Origin: Hanleya hanleyi
Lineage: Eukaryota > Mollusca > Polyplacophora > Lepidopleurida > Hanleyidae
Assembly: GCA_036873755.1 (NCBI GenBank)
Contig: JAVTVY010025271.1
Coordinates: 50,431-114,430 of the forward strand
Direction: 5' to 3'
Length of the DNA stretch: 64,000 nt
Shown here: positions 47,841-59,082 of the stretch, one piece after another
How positions within the stretch are numbered: the first letter of the stretch is position 1
Layout: every line of letters starts with the position of its first letter
The notes under the pieces: generated by a model
The model's database searches: none
Seen by the model: the letters and a program-made list of their open reading frames with translations, nothing else
Told to the model about the DNA's origin: nothing
Program-made: the position numbers and the translations under genes

Positions 47841-48175
47841 CACCATGCATTATCAACATCTCAACGGGGAAGGGCCTGTTCTCAATTACCGCCTCAAGGT
47901 GTCCGCTGATGGTGCTGACCAAATGTTTCCACAAACCTGAGAAGAACCGTTCCCTCGTGCCCGTGTTGCGCATGCGTTCAGCTAGTTTTTGGTGGGTCTT
48001 CATCTGACAGGACGAAACTGAAAAGATTTACCAAACACCTGACTGCATTTCTCTGTCCATATTTATATAGATTATCCACGCAGTGTTACACGTTTCGAGC
48101 TGCGAGAAAAATAATTGTTAAAAAGGGTATTGTGTCTTTTCAGAAAAGGTCGCATTAGTTTCATAGGAAGAAGAA
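47841..48175 (+). other. 5' flank of the zinc-finger gene
   Basis: 335 bp upstream of ATG 48176. No TATA box is evident. It ends in 'gaagaagaa' before the ATG. Presumed leader and promoter by position. Confidence 0.35.
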
Positions 48176-49743
48176 ATGGAAGATGTATCAGTAACACGGG
48201 AGGATGTTGACCAAACGGGTGAATCAGTGATAAACAACGAATTATGGAGCCAACGAACCAATAATATGTATGTGAAGGAGGAATTAGGAATCCAAAGTGG
48301 AATACACAAACATGTAACTATAAAAGAAGATCCTGTAGTCGAGTTTGACGTAGTTAGCCGGCCACTACAGAAGACCATTGTACATAGACCGATTAAACAA
48401 GTAAGTCATACCAGGTGTATCCCGTGTATGTTATATACAATAACACAGATGACAACTGTTGCAAACATGCATTATCTGGTCAAATATTCACCAAAAGAAG
48501 ATTAGAGGACAGCGATATCATGATTTTTCAACACTACATAAGGATATAGCAAATTGAATCGCATCTCAATATTAAGAAACTATCCCGCACACGTTCAAGT
48601 GTTAAATATTCTTATACATTTGACCCATCCACTGTATCCCTTCAACACCCAACCATTCACCCCGCCTCGTAACATAAGTAATTCCAAAAAATGTATATAA
48701 AATAGCCCAGAACAAACTTGGATAGGTGGCTGGGTACTTTACTGGCTGGGCTGATCAGTGTCCAGGATAAAAGAAACTGTGAACACTCTCGTGTCCTGGC
48801 ACGTGTAGCCACCATCTTAATATCAGAGAAACATAATCGAAAAGACGTTAAATCGTACCTACCCACCCAATCATGTAAAATAGCCATTTCTCCCCATGGA
48901 TAATAGCTTACAATGATATACTGCTGATTCTTAAAACATTACCCCTTGACCTCGTTATTTAGTACAATCATGATAACTAGACCGTTCTGATCTTCCAGGA
49001 GTGTCCGGGCACAGGCAGTGATACCGAACAGATTGGACTTGAGGATGATACAGCTCCGGTGGAAAAAACCTTTTCCTGTGAACCTGTATCGAGTCATTAG
49101 TGTGTGCAGAAATTCTACTCTGCTGAACTCTGACTGTTCCAGCCCAAACACCACCTCCTTGACACTTGTCCTAAAAACCCAAAATGCGGACCAGATCAGT
49201 GATAAGCTAGACCATGAGAGACCATATACCTGCGAAAATCCATACAAATGCCCAATATGTCCATATAGTTGTACCAGAAAATATAATATGCAGAGACATC
49301 AGAGAACTCATATTGGTGAAAAGCCATACAAATGTTCATTGTGTGCGTATATCTCAACACAGAAAAATGATCTGAAGAGACATCAGAGAACTCATACTGG
49401 TGAAAAGCCATACATATGTTCTATATGCCCGTACAGCTGCTCCGATAAAAGCAATCTGCAAAAACATCAGAAAACTCATACTGGTGAAAAGCCATACATA
49501 TGTTCTATATGCCAGTACAGCTGCTCCTATAAAAGCTCCCTGCAAAGACATCAGAGGACTCATACTGGTGATAAGCCATACAAATGTCTATCTTGTCCAT
49601 ATAGCTGTGCCCGGAAAGATCATCTCATTGACCATGAGAGAACACATACTGGTGAAAAGCCTTACAAATGTTCATTATGTCAGTATAGTTGTGCACATAA
49701 AAATAATCTTAAGATACATCAGAGAACTCATACTGGTGTTTAG
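48176..49743 (+). CDS. Two-exon C2H2 zinc-finger protein (six fingers)
   Basis: Exon 1 is 48176-48400: 75 acidic residues starting MEDVSVTRE, donor AACAA/gtaagt. Exon 2 follows acceptor 'gatcttccag' (48998). Six C2H2 fingers with TGEKPY(K/I)C linkers run from about 49240 to 49735 (spacing C-x2-C, x12, H-x3-H), so the product should bind DNA in the nucleus. The obvious join is phase 0 and reads 33 sensible acidic residues (ECPGTGSDTEQ...) but hits TAG at 49098; the fingers are in the next frame. Using the AG at 49013-49014 instead keeps the finger frame open from the junction. So the gene either uses that acceptor or carries a frameshift. The ORF ends abruptly at TAG after finger six. Confidence 0.7.
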
Positions 49744-50180
49744 CCATACATATCTTCAATATGCCCGTATAGCTGCGCCAAGAGAAGATCCCAAAATATA
49801 CGAGAGAACTCGTGCCGTCATATAGATAGCGGTCAATACTCAAAAGCAATATATAGCTGATGATTATATCCGCACCGGTGTGTAGTGAAAAGGTTCACTG
49901 ATGAAAATACACATTGATGGTCAGTGTGTCAGAATAGCTGTGTAATGAAAGGCCAGCGGACGGAACATGGATAGCTCACAGTGGTGAATGTCCAACCGGA
50001 TGCTCATTATGAAATTTTATAAATGTGGTTAAGCATTTTTGGAGAAAAAAAGATGAGATGATTCACACTGGTCAAAAACATAAGAGAGAATGCATGATGA
50101 AAAGCCATACAGAAGATGGTTGTATCCGTATTGCTTTGTTATGAAGAGTCATACCTGAGTAAATGTAACTGATTCCGTTA
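49741..50180 (+). pseudogene. Degenerate continuation of the zinc-finger array
   Basis: Directly after the stop the same frame reads PYISSICPYSCAKRRS, a seventh finger with its first Cys changed to Ser and no His pair. Further on, scattered remnants of H-TG(E/Q)K-type linkers are visible ('cacactggtcaaaaaca', 'gatgaaaagccatacag'). The ancestral protein probably had more than six fingers. Confidence 0.5.
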
Positions 50181-50263
50181 TCACCCTTCACTGAATTAGT
50201 TCCATAGAAATGAGTTCCATAAACGACCAGGTAATTTGTTATACTGTTCTTTAGTTACTCATT

Positions 50264-50269
50264 AATAAA
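50264..50269 (+). terminator. Candidate polyadenylation signal AATAAA
   Basis: 'attaataaag', 521 bp after the zinc-finger stop codon, on the sense strand. It is the first AATAAA I noticed downstream. Confidence 0.35.
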
Positions 50270-53200
50270 GCATTTCCACAAAGTCACTGCTCTTATGTTT
50301 TCATGAGAAACGGCTCCGGTGGATCTGCCACAGCCGCGGCTTTGAACGTGAATATTTCTGAAACCGTTAAATATTTTCGGGTCAGACTTTGTGTGCCTCT
50401 GTTCACCACTAGGTGACGCTTTAGTCAGATCATAGGGAAACCTTTCTCTCACGCTTTCGTTTCAACGACTTTTTTTCCATTCAATTCTTATGTACCATCT
50501 TCCTAGGGCCTCGGATGTCACCTGCTTGTTTTTCGTGGCATTTGGTCATCATGTGAAGGTGCTATGGACATGAATGCAGGTAAACTTGTGTAACATGATA
50601 CCTTCTAAACAACTTGTTTGATTTCCATGAAATTTCGGTATAATGATCTTGCAAGATAGGCAAAGTTCTGACAATATTTTAGTGGTGTTGGCGAAATCAC
50701 GGAGGCGCGTTTTTGCATCTCAGAATAAGATTTCTTTTTACAAAAATGGAAATTAAATTTCTTGAATCAGAAGTAATTCTAGTTTTGCTTAACATGAATA
50801 TAACATTCCCAGTGTTATAATTCACATCCCTTGTAAGTCAATGACCTTTTTAAATACGTGAAATTGTCAGGACTTAAATCCAGTATCTACATTGCCCAGG
50901 CCAGATATGGGACTTTTGCTTCATCATGTAGTTTCGTGATATTTGTTCACCATTGGTTAGCACCATAGGCAGTGGACTTATATAGCAGAATGTATGGGCT
51001 CTTCGTGAAGTTTATTGTTGTGATCTTTTTAGACAGGCCAAGGATTTCCAAGGGTTTAATTTTTTTTTAAATTGTGGTTTTAAGGCTACCTTCCATACGG
51101 ATTTTGCGACCCATCAACATAATGCTTCATTTATACATGTATTTCATTGTCCATTCTTTTTCACAATTCATAATTTGATTAACATTATGGTTTAAAACTG
51201 GATTGAAAGGACGTTGATGCTGATAGCGCTGGCATATATTTAGCAATGGTGCTATTGACAGCTAACCATATCTAAATCTAGGTTACATCAGACCCTACTT
51301 ACACACTTAACTAAAATGCAATCAGAAAAAATATGCTGCCGTCAGTCTGCTGTGATACCGTTTTGAGAATTGCAAGGAATGTAACACTGATATTCTCCTT
51401 TACTTTGCACGCCTGCATATTGTATGCCTGTATGTTGACCATTCAGATAATAAAATCTGAAGTGGTTGACTTACTGCATAATGGAACTGAATTGTCCATG
51501 TCATCTGTCTGTGACTGTCCGTCTATCTCTCTCTCTCTCTGTTCATCTTTCTTGTCATCCCACATATGCAGCTGGTGATAGAGCTGTAGCCTAATGAAGA
51601 TGACTCACCTTCACTCACCTTTTATCGAGTTGAAATTAAGCATTAGAAATAATTTTTAAAGAAGTGAAAATAGGCTCTCCAAATTCATAATACGTGTGCA
51701 ATTGGTGACTGACTAGAAGCCTATCCCAGTTGACAACCTGTTTTCCCAAGGTTATATACGGTATATTATGATATAACATGAACTCATCATCATCATCACC
51801 GTTGTGGCTGTGGTCTTCCAGGTCAATCTACCAACGTTTGCGTGTGTTGCAACAGTCTCATGTTTCAAAAGTAACTTGAAACCATGCCGTATCGACTGAG
51901 CTGGTGAAACATCCACCATGTCCAAGCTCTGACATACCACATCACTGTCGGAATATCGGTATCATGACACAGTGATGGATCACACCAATGAAGGTTCCCG
52001 ATTTATGTTGAATGTCGTTATTGCTCAAGTACTATTAGCTGCATTGTACAGCAACAATAATTCGCTCTCTCCCAGTGAAAAATTGTCGTGAAAGGTATTT
52101 ATTTTTGTTGTGTAGCATTTTTGTTTGCAGGCATTGTTTCAGATAGAATATTACAGCCTAATTTATACAATCGGGAATAAAAAAGGGGGTTGAAATATTT
52201 ATGTTCAAACTTGTTTAGCAAAAAAAGCGGCAATTTGAAATTTGACAACCTAAATTTTTGTTCTGATATTCAATTTTAGAACAAATGTCTGCAGGCCCGT
52301 GAAACAAAAAATACACATCAGCACTGTGGACGTTTGGCCAGGGATCAGTTTGCCTCAAACATTGAGCAAGCACGACAAAACATTGCCTAATTTGACGCGC
52401 GCCGCCTAGCCGCATGTGTACCAGCATTTTCAAGAAGATTATTTTATTTCACAGTTCGACATTATTTCCTTATCCATTATGTATGTATTGAAAGAGATAA
52501 TAGCATTATTATAAAATCTGGAAGTCTAACCACATCACTCTCTAGACCACTCCCCTTAGTTTTACACATCAAAATGTCATTTCAAGAAAAATATTTTTTT
52601 TGTTGGTAGTTCTCACGAAGTTAACATTTTTTTTTCGGTACATTACCCCAACCTAAAGAAAAATAAACACTCCTCTATCTACTGACCCAAGTTTTAGTTG
52701 GAGGTATTTTTACCGCAAACAAACATGTTTAGAATCATGGTCTCACAAGCGACATTTGCACCAATTGGATTTATCCAGCTGATGGGTAAGTGTTTTCAAA
52801 CCACTGCATCCCTGGAAAGCGGTCTTCCTGCTGGGCACAGGACCTCACTCCAAGAGTTTTGGGAGGGTGGTGTGGTTCTAGGGTGAATTGTCTGAATATA
52901 GAGTCTCTCTACATAACAGTATGCTTCACACAACAACGTGTGAAATGTACTTTGGGTGAAACGAGAAATATACGGGTTATCTTCCAACCAAAACAAAATC
53001 CAAGCTCACTGTCCATTTTACCAGGTTCTCAGAGCTGATGGTCGGCCTTTTCACAAACCAATGGCGTCGCTGCTCATGGTGCGTGTGGCACCATCTTTTT
53101 GCCCGTAGATTGGAAATAGGAAAATTATGTAAGATACAAAAACCCCAGTTTTGCATTAAAGTACGCTAAAATTGATGAAATGAAGCGTAAAAATTTCAAA
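50270..53200. other. Intergenic, no gene seen
   Basis: Contains a short (tc)n microsatellite near 51525-51540 and one copy of the 46.6-kb repeat motif near 51700. Reading frames of 60 to 80 codons here show no family resemblance. Confidence 0.45.
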
Positions 53201-53510
53201 TTTTCGAGCGTTGTGATTTGCGCGTTGGCATGCCCCCGGATCGCCCCTGGACCCTCGACTGTTGGCCTGCTGACAGTGTTCGCTTATTTTAGCTTTGTGT
53301 ACATCAATCGTAGTGGTACGCGTATTGGTTTCTAATGTTTCATGGCGTAAAGATCTTCTTTTGTATGTATTAAATCTTACTAGAACGTCAAATGGATTCA
53401 GGCATGAAGTTTGAATTATCTCAACATCAATGTGTGCTTATAAATGCGAAACAAACGGGGAAAATAGAACCATAAATCTGCTTATATTATGTTCAGATTT
53501 ATATCCGAGA

Positions 53511-53605
53511 AAACGCTTAGAACGCATCTCCGGCGATCTTGCACCCCGGAGCTTCTGGTGCCTAGGCGGCCCCTGGACCCTCGCCTCTTGGGCTGTGATA
53601 GTTGA
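53511..53605 (+). repeat. Dispersed repeat shared with 47719-47804
   Basis: 'cgcatctccggcgatctt' then gcaccccggagcttctgg, and 'taggcggcccctggaccc', match the 47.7-kb copy with scattered changes. A shorter relative ('cccctggaccctcgac') lies near 53246. Probably fragments of the same DNA transposon family as the 46.9-kb element. Confidence 0.6.
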
Positions 53606-53879
53606 TCCCCGTCCCTATGAACTTTCACTAGATCCGCCATTGAAAATTGACAAACAAAACATTCGCACCCCCAATTTTGAAATCCTAGTGACGCTCCTGC
53701 ACAACGACTTTGATTGCGATTGGCCAGTCGCTTGCAGCCTCCAGCAACCAAATATGGATGTACGGTATGGCAGACTTATTAGACTGACAGCGAAGTGAAA
53801 AGGGCCAAGTATATTGCACACAAAGTGTACCCTGACCATGTCCTACATGGTGGACCGCCTTATTCTCACGCGATTCATA

Positions 53880-54138
53880 CGCACGACTCTTCAAAATGGA
53901 GAGGGAGGAGGAGGGAATTTGGCTTAATGTCACACTCAAGGTTGTTTCACTCATATGGTGACAGTCAGTTTAGTTGGTGGAGGAAGCCGGAGTACCCGGA
54001 GAGAATCACCACCCTTCGGCAAGTAACTGACAAACTTTCACACATGGACCAGCTGGGCCCGAACCCGTGCCGGTTCAGCGGTTTGAGGCTAGCGGTCACC
54101 AGCGAAGTGCCTTAGACCACTCGGCCACCGACGACCCC
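53880..54138 (-). mobile_element. tRNA-derived SINE
   Basis: On the minus strand the head reads ggggtcgtcggtggccgagtgg, whose TGGCCGAGTGG matches a Ser/Leu-type tRNA A box. A B-box-like GGTTCGGGCCC follows at 54065-54055. Its body contains the complement of 'ggaggaagccggagtacccg', a motif I recall from many molluscan SINEs. It is too diverged to fold as a functional tRNA, and the 3' end is not defined. Confidence 0.7.
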
Positions 54139-54224
54139 TCTCTTCAAAATGGACTTGAAGAAGACGTTGTGCGGGAACTGAAATCAATTTCGTGAAACTT
54201 TTGCTCATCGTGTGCCCTGAAACC

Positions 54225-54493
54225 ACATGAGAGCTAGCCCCTGAGCTGACGGGCAATTGAGGCCGTTAGCTCAGCTGATATCTCTCGTGTGCGCCGGGCT
54301 TCACGTTCGCCGCACACGCTGAGGATTTTGCCTCGCTAGGCGAAATAATCAAACTAATATGATATTTTTCTCCCGGCCTCGCGAGGCCAAAACCTCCCCA
54401 AAAACTGCCCGCACACGAGAGCTAGCCCTTGAGCTGACAGGCAATTGAGGCCGTTAGCTCAGCTGATAGCTCTCTTGTGCGCCGAGCTTAACG
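54225..54493. repeat. Paired 80-bp repeats flanking a palindromic core
   Basis: Copy 1 (54225-54305) and copy 2 (54413-54493) are about 90% alike by eye and both contain 'aggccgttagctcagctgat'. Each copy is itself a hairpin (gagagcta...gagctgac against gttagctc...tctctc). Between them sits a perfect 14-bp palindrome GGCCTCGCGAGGCC (54375-54388). Probably the two ends of a small foldback element of about 270 bp. Confidence 0.6.
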
Positions 54494-54877
54494 AAAGCCG
54501 GTGTGTCCAAACTGAAGTGCTGCCGTACATATTTTGATATTTCAGACCATGTCAAAGACTCTGATTATGTTTGTTCATATGCGAACGCGAAGCGTTCTTA
54601 GATAGAGCGTGTGTCCAAATGAGATCTGTACCCTTACTACCTTAGCGATCGAGAAGCTTGTTACCGAATTGACTAACTTCCGGTTTCGTGGTGGGTTCCA
54701 TCTTGAATTTTGTGATTTGATGCATGACGGGCGGTACGATTTTCTCTGTAAATCTGGAAATCATACGCACACGTGATTTCTTTATGAATCAATCAGTCCA
54801 GTAAACAAAAATAAACAATAACTCCAAATAAAATCTCCAAGTTTTCATTGTGAAACCCCTATCAGCGATAACGTTTA

Positions 54878-54953
54878 GACTCGTACCTTCCCCTTGCTCG
54901 CACGGAAATCAGATCTCCGTATCTCCGTGCGAGTCAATGGCAAGGTGCGAGTC
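54878..54953. repeat. Strong hairpin
   Basis: The inner stem CTCGCACGGA / TCCGTGCGAG (54897-54906 and 54924-54933) is perfect. The outer stem gactcgtacctt / aaggtgcgagtc continues it with few mismatches. Likely a fragment of a foldback element. Confidence 0.6.
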
Positions 54954-55614
54954 TACGATAAAGTTCATACCTCGCCTGCATTTGTACGGTCAATGTACGA
55001 GTCAAGAAAGTCGTGTCGTCTGTTGTTATAGTTATGTGAATTTTGTATTCTGTCAGTCATTGACGCTTGTACAATAAAGAATTATCTTATCTGCTACAAA
55101 GAATATTCATAACACCAACGTCCAAAAATCCAGCGGTGATCAAGTGCAACTTTTCCAATATTTTGGCTCAACAAAATGTTGATTTCAGCAGAGGTTTGTT
55201 TAAATTTGCTGCACACATAAGTGTTGACATTATTTTACTAATATCGTTACTTTCATAACCTAGGAATAGTTAACTATTAGTAGTTCAACTGCCTCATGCT
55301 GCAACACTCATACTGCCTTTAGCTTATAAATATTTAATTTCACCCAAACTGAATATGCATTGCAACTCCAACCGAAAGTGAAACTTGCAACTAGGGGAAT
55401 TAACTCTACATAAAACATTGGATTTACTCCCCTCTACATAATTTTTTTTATTTTATCTTTTTCAGTTACTTATTGTAATCCGGGGATTTCCTTCCTCATT
55501 CTCAATTGTCATTGATATTTTTACAATGGATCACAAATATGTAAGACACAACCAACCAATATTTGGGATCATTCTTATCCCAGAAAAAGCGTAAAACAAT
55601 CTGAACTGAAATTA

Positions 55615-55740
55615 ATGGATGCATTTCAGTGCAACACTATTGATGTCCCTGGTGATGGAAATTGCTTCTTTCATTGTTGTCTGGATCGCCACCGCGTAGC
55701 GGTATCGACCAGACTATGCTGCCACTCACGAAATATCTGA
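55615..55740 (+). pseudogene. OTU-type cysteine protease fragment
   Basis: A short frame from ATG 55615 reads IDVPGDGNCFFHCCL, the signature around the catalytic Cys of OTU deubiquitinase-like domains (D-G-N-C). Homology stops at about 55683, where the sequence turns into an unrelated GC-rich stretch and then a stop at 55738-55740. The rest of the domain, including the catalytic His, is absent, so it is a relic, possibly of a transposon-borne OTU. Confidence 0.65.
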
Positions 55741-56148
55741 AAATGTGTACGTGCACTATAATGCAATGACCCCGCCAGTGATTTTCACTGTGTTTGAGTC
55801 ATATATCAGGGTATTAACCAGAAAATGAAGAAAAAACAGTCGTAATCGTTTCATGTTAACTAGAAATAAAACGAAATCTGAATTTGAGTGTATTTCATAT
55901 TCATTTCTTCGCCCAGGGATTGCTTGAATCCGTGGACTATTTTTTTGGTTCTTTGCATTCTCTAGTTCCGAGCGATCGGCCCAAACCCGGTTCTCAGCGC
56001 CCACCTGACCTAACTCATGCCAGCGCTGTGCTGTGACCGTAGACTGTTGTAAATGTAAATTGTTGACCTGGTAATATGGTAAGCTGCCCAGCTCATGGTG
56101 TTTGCCGTCTCTGCGGTGTTGCGTCTGTCTGAGTTTTGCGGTTAGTCA

Positions 56149-56795
56149 GATTACTTATAATATATATGTCTGGTGTTTATAGTTCGTAATTTGTTTGTTG
56201 ACAACGATAGCGTTGGAGAGATAATTTGTGCGAAAATCCCTGTTAATGTTGCTGTACGAGCAGACGTTGCAAATCTTGTTCCTTGATCCTTGATCTGATT
56301 GTCGCACTTGATAGTTTCAGGTTCTGGGATTATGAAGACCCCAGTTTTCAACGCTCGTACGTTCTTTCCCGTGAAGTCGGCGTTCTGTACTATTTTAATG
56401 TGTACGCATACTGCATGGAATATATTTCCAGAGGAGATATGTGTCGAAGCAACAACAATAGTATTTACATTTTTCTCGTCTTGTGAACTTGACCGGATCC
56501 TGTTCAGTGCAAATTTATGTATTCTGTGAGATATATAATTTATTTTTAAAAAGTGTGAACAACAAAACTTTCCGAAAGCGGAAACAACAGAATTTGTCAG
56601 GTACCGCTTTCGAAAAGTTTTGCTGTTGGTGGTGTTCAAACTTTTTCAAACTAAATTATATACGCAATGATCGTGCAGCAACAACGGAGCAACAACAACA
56701 GGAATTTTCGCACAAATTGTCTCTCCAACGCTATCGTTGTCAACAAACAAATTTACTATAAACACCATGCAGGCATATATAAGTAATCTTGGAGA
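56149..56795. mobile_element. Foldback DNA element, about 645 bp
   Basis: Terminal inverted repeats of about 105 bp: 'gattacttataatatatatg' onward on the left matches the complement of the right end up to 56792. The core 'tttgtttgttgacaacgata' is perfect. A second, inner inverted pair (aaaagttt / aactttcc region, 56548-56650) suggests nesting. A 27-bp direct repeat 'catgcaggcatatataagta' at 56767 and again near 56811 shows local duplication of the right end. The ORF on the minus strand over it is not convincing. Confidence 0.7.
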
Positions 56796-56865
56796 CTTAA
56801 CGCAAACTCATGCAGGCATATATAAGTAATCTTGGGAACTCGTGCAGCTCTTGCAAATATCTGTG

Positions 56866-57290
56866 CTACACAGAACTATTAATAAAACTAGTTAATAAAA
56901 CTATACAGTCTCCTCGCGTATTTGTCGTTTTGTCACAATAGAATTGCATGAATGATGAAAATCTGCTCGCAAAAACTGGTAGAAGACATTGACGCAGACG
57001 ATCCACTTTAAAGCATATTACTGTAGATAGTTTCTTGCTACCATGAATACCTGGCATATTTCTAAATGAGCCGCCTTCACAAATTCACTTCCTTGAAGAC
57101 TAAACTCTGTGTTCCAGTTGTGTTTTCCCAAACAACACAACTGGAGAAAATCTCCACATTTATCCATACATCTGCTATCGGCTGAAACATGCCAGCTGAA
57201 ACGTTTTGAAACTTTAAATGCATTATTGGCGATCCAGACATCAGTACTTTGAGTACTTCCATCTTAGTTTAGCCATACATGGGAATATAT
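56866..57290. other. Intergenic, no gene seen
   Basis: About 425 bp between the foldback element and the LTR. Nothing recognisable. Confidence 0.45.
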
Positions 57291-58922
57291 TGTAACGTGT
57301 GCCGGGTCGGTCAATAAACGGGACGCAGCTGAGCTAGGTCTCGTTAAATGGTAGCGTACAAGCTGTCAGAACGCTGTCCCTGCTGACACTAGTCCTTGCC
57401 AACTAGAGATTCACTTCGACCTGTCACCTTGTCTGGATCGAGAAAGTAGGAGAGCGTAGAGACAACCAAGGCAGATATAGGGTCAAATAATATGCAATTA
57501 TATTCAATTAAATGTACAGGATGATCGCGATTCAAAGATGTAAATACGTACAGTGTTAATATAAAGTGCCGTGTAAAGGGCGGCCTGGCTGCTGGCCCTT
57601 TCCACACGGTAGGTAACCGTAGGGGCGGCCTGGCTGCCGGCCCCTCTCTGGCTATGGAATGTCGTTGGAGCGAGGCTATGGATATAGCGGCTCTCCTCCC
57701 TCTAAGGTGGGTATCCCTAGAAAGCGTCGTGGCTTCCCACCGTGGATACGATCGTCCTCCCCTTATAGGTGCGTATGGTTCCGGAGATCGCTTCGTCTTC
57801 CCACCGTGGATACGTCTGCTTCTCCTTGTATGAGGTCCCCTCTACAGGTAGGTTCGTCTTCCCACCGTGGATGCGTCCGCTTCTCCTTGTATGAGGTCCC
57901 CTCTACAGGTAGGTTCGTCTTCCCACCGTGGATACGTCCGCTTCCCCCCCAGTTGTAACCTGTCTTGCGAGGATGCCTGCGTATCGTCTTCCCTCCAAGG
58001 TAAGCTCCAGTGCCCTGGCACCCGTTCCACCGGCGAGAACGCTCTCAGGCAGCGTTATGCCTCTCCGCCGTGAACACTCCGGTGTCTGTGCAAGGTAACC
58101 TGGCTTGTGAGGGTGACTTCTTCCTCCAACCCTCAGGCACGGTAGATCGTGATTCCCTCTGTCTTCTGGTCCGTAGGTACCTCCCCTGTATCAGCAGCCC
58201 GGTTCCATGATCCCTGGAAAATCACCGGTCGTCCGAACGCAGCCCGCGTTTACCGGCAATACCGCTGCTATACGAATCCGAGGTCTGCTCCCGTCCAGCG
58301 CAAGGCTTGCCCGACCGTCCACCGATCACACCCTTGGTCTCCGAGTATATCCCCGTCTTACCGTACCAGTAGGTTGGATGATCCTTACCTTTCAGTCCTG
58401 GGTGAAGAAGTGAGGTTTTCGCTTGATGCAGTCACTTTTATGCCCATCAGGCCAACGATCACATGTCGTCGTGTCGCCCGTATGACAAGCTAGATTTTCC
58501 CGCAGCGCCATCTCTACTGTCCAGTCAAAGATAACTCACTTCAATGTACAAGTTAGGAACGATAACTCCAATCGTTATCACCAAGCAGGCGTTGGAGAAT
58601 TCCCGACTTCTAGTTTCACTTTCGTTACTGCTGATCATATCGCCGTAGATTGTTTACACCGTTTCTCTGTTCAACGGGAACATCATGCAGTAATCTCCGC
58701 TGATATCACAGACCAAGAATGGACACAAATACGGGACGGTAAGCTCATGCAGTTATACCCCCGTTGTATGTCCGTATTTTATGCTGAGCGTTGTGGCTTC
58801 ATGTAGACCCCTATTTCCGTCACTTCCGGGTTAGCGTACACACTTCGCTTCAGACTTGCACTCCGGTCCGAGCTTGTGTTTAGTCCTGATTTAACGTTTA
58901 GGGGATACCAATATTCGTTACA
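57291..58922 (-). mobile_element. 3' LTR of a Gypsy-type retrotransposon
   Basis: On the minus strand it begins TGTAACGAATATTGG (58922) and ends CACACGTTACA (57291), giving TGTAACG...CGTTACA inverted termini. It is 1632 bp long and lies 160 bp after the gag-pol stop. A purine-rich ggcgtgggtgg (58933-58923), the likely polypurine tract for plus-strand DNA priming, precedes it. The 5' LTR is outside the window, so target-site duplication and LTR divergence cannot be checked here. Confidence 0.8.
57728..57955 (-). repeat. 61-bp tandem repeats inside the LTR
   Basis: Three near-perfect units start with 'tcgtcttcccaccgtggat' at 57793, 57854 and 57915, with a more diverged fourth at about 57728. 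Each contains 'caggtaggttcg' at its junction. Repeats of this kind in LTRs often act as enhancers; that role is inferred. Confidence 0.7.
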
Positions 58923-59082
58923 CCACCCACGCCTTCGAAATATCGGCGCCCTCGCCGATGCTTGGCCACGCTGGTTGTAGTACTTGATTGGACTTGATTG
59001 GTGGGCTATGTACAGTAAATCATCAAAGAGAAATCGGTGTGTCGGACCTTCGGAGTTCACATATAGATAGCATGCCTGCATG
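58923..59082 (-). other. Retrotransposon 3' untranslated segment and polypurine tract
   Basis: 160 bp between the gag-pol stop and the LTR; no ORF. Confidence 0.5.

Noticed and set aside
53430..53798. 122-codon ORF
   Set aside because: It overlaps a dispersed repeat and shows no protein family features.
54050..54138. Functional tRNA-Ser/Leu gene on the minus strand
   Set aside because: A and B boxes are recognisable, but the arms do not pair well and the sequence continues into a SINE body.
57659..57958. Plus-strand ORFs in the LTR
   Set aside because: Their repetitive peptide comes from the 61-bp repeats and they lie antisense to the element.
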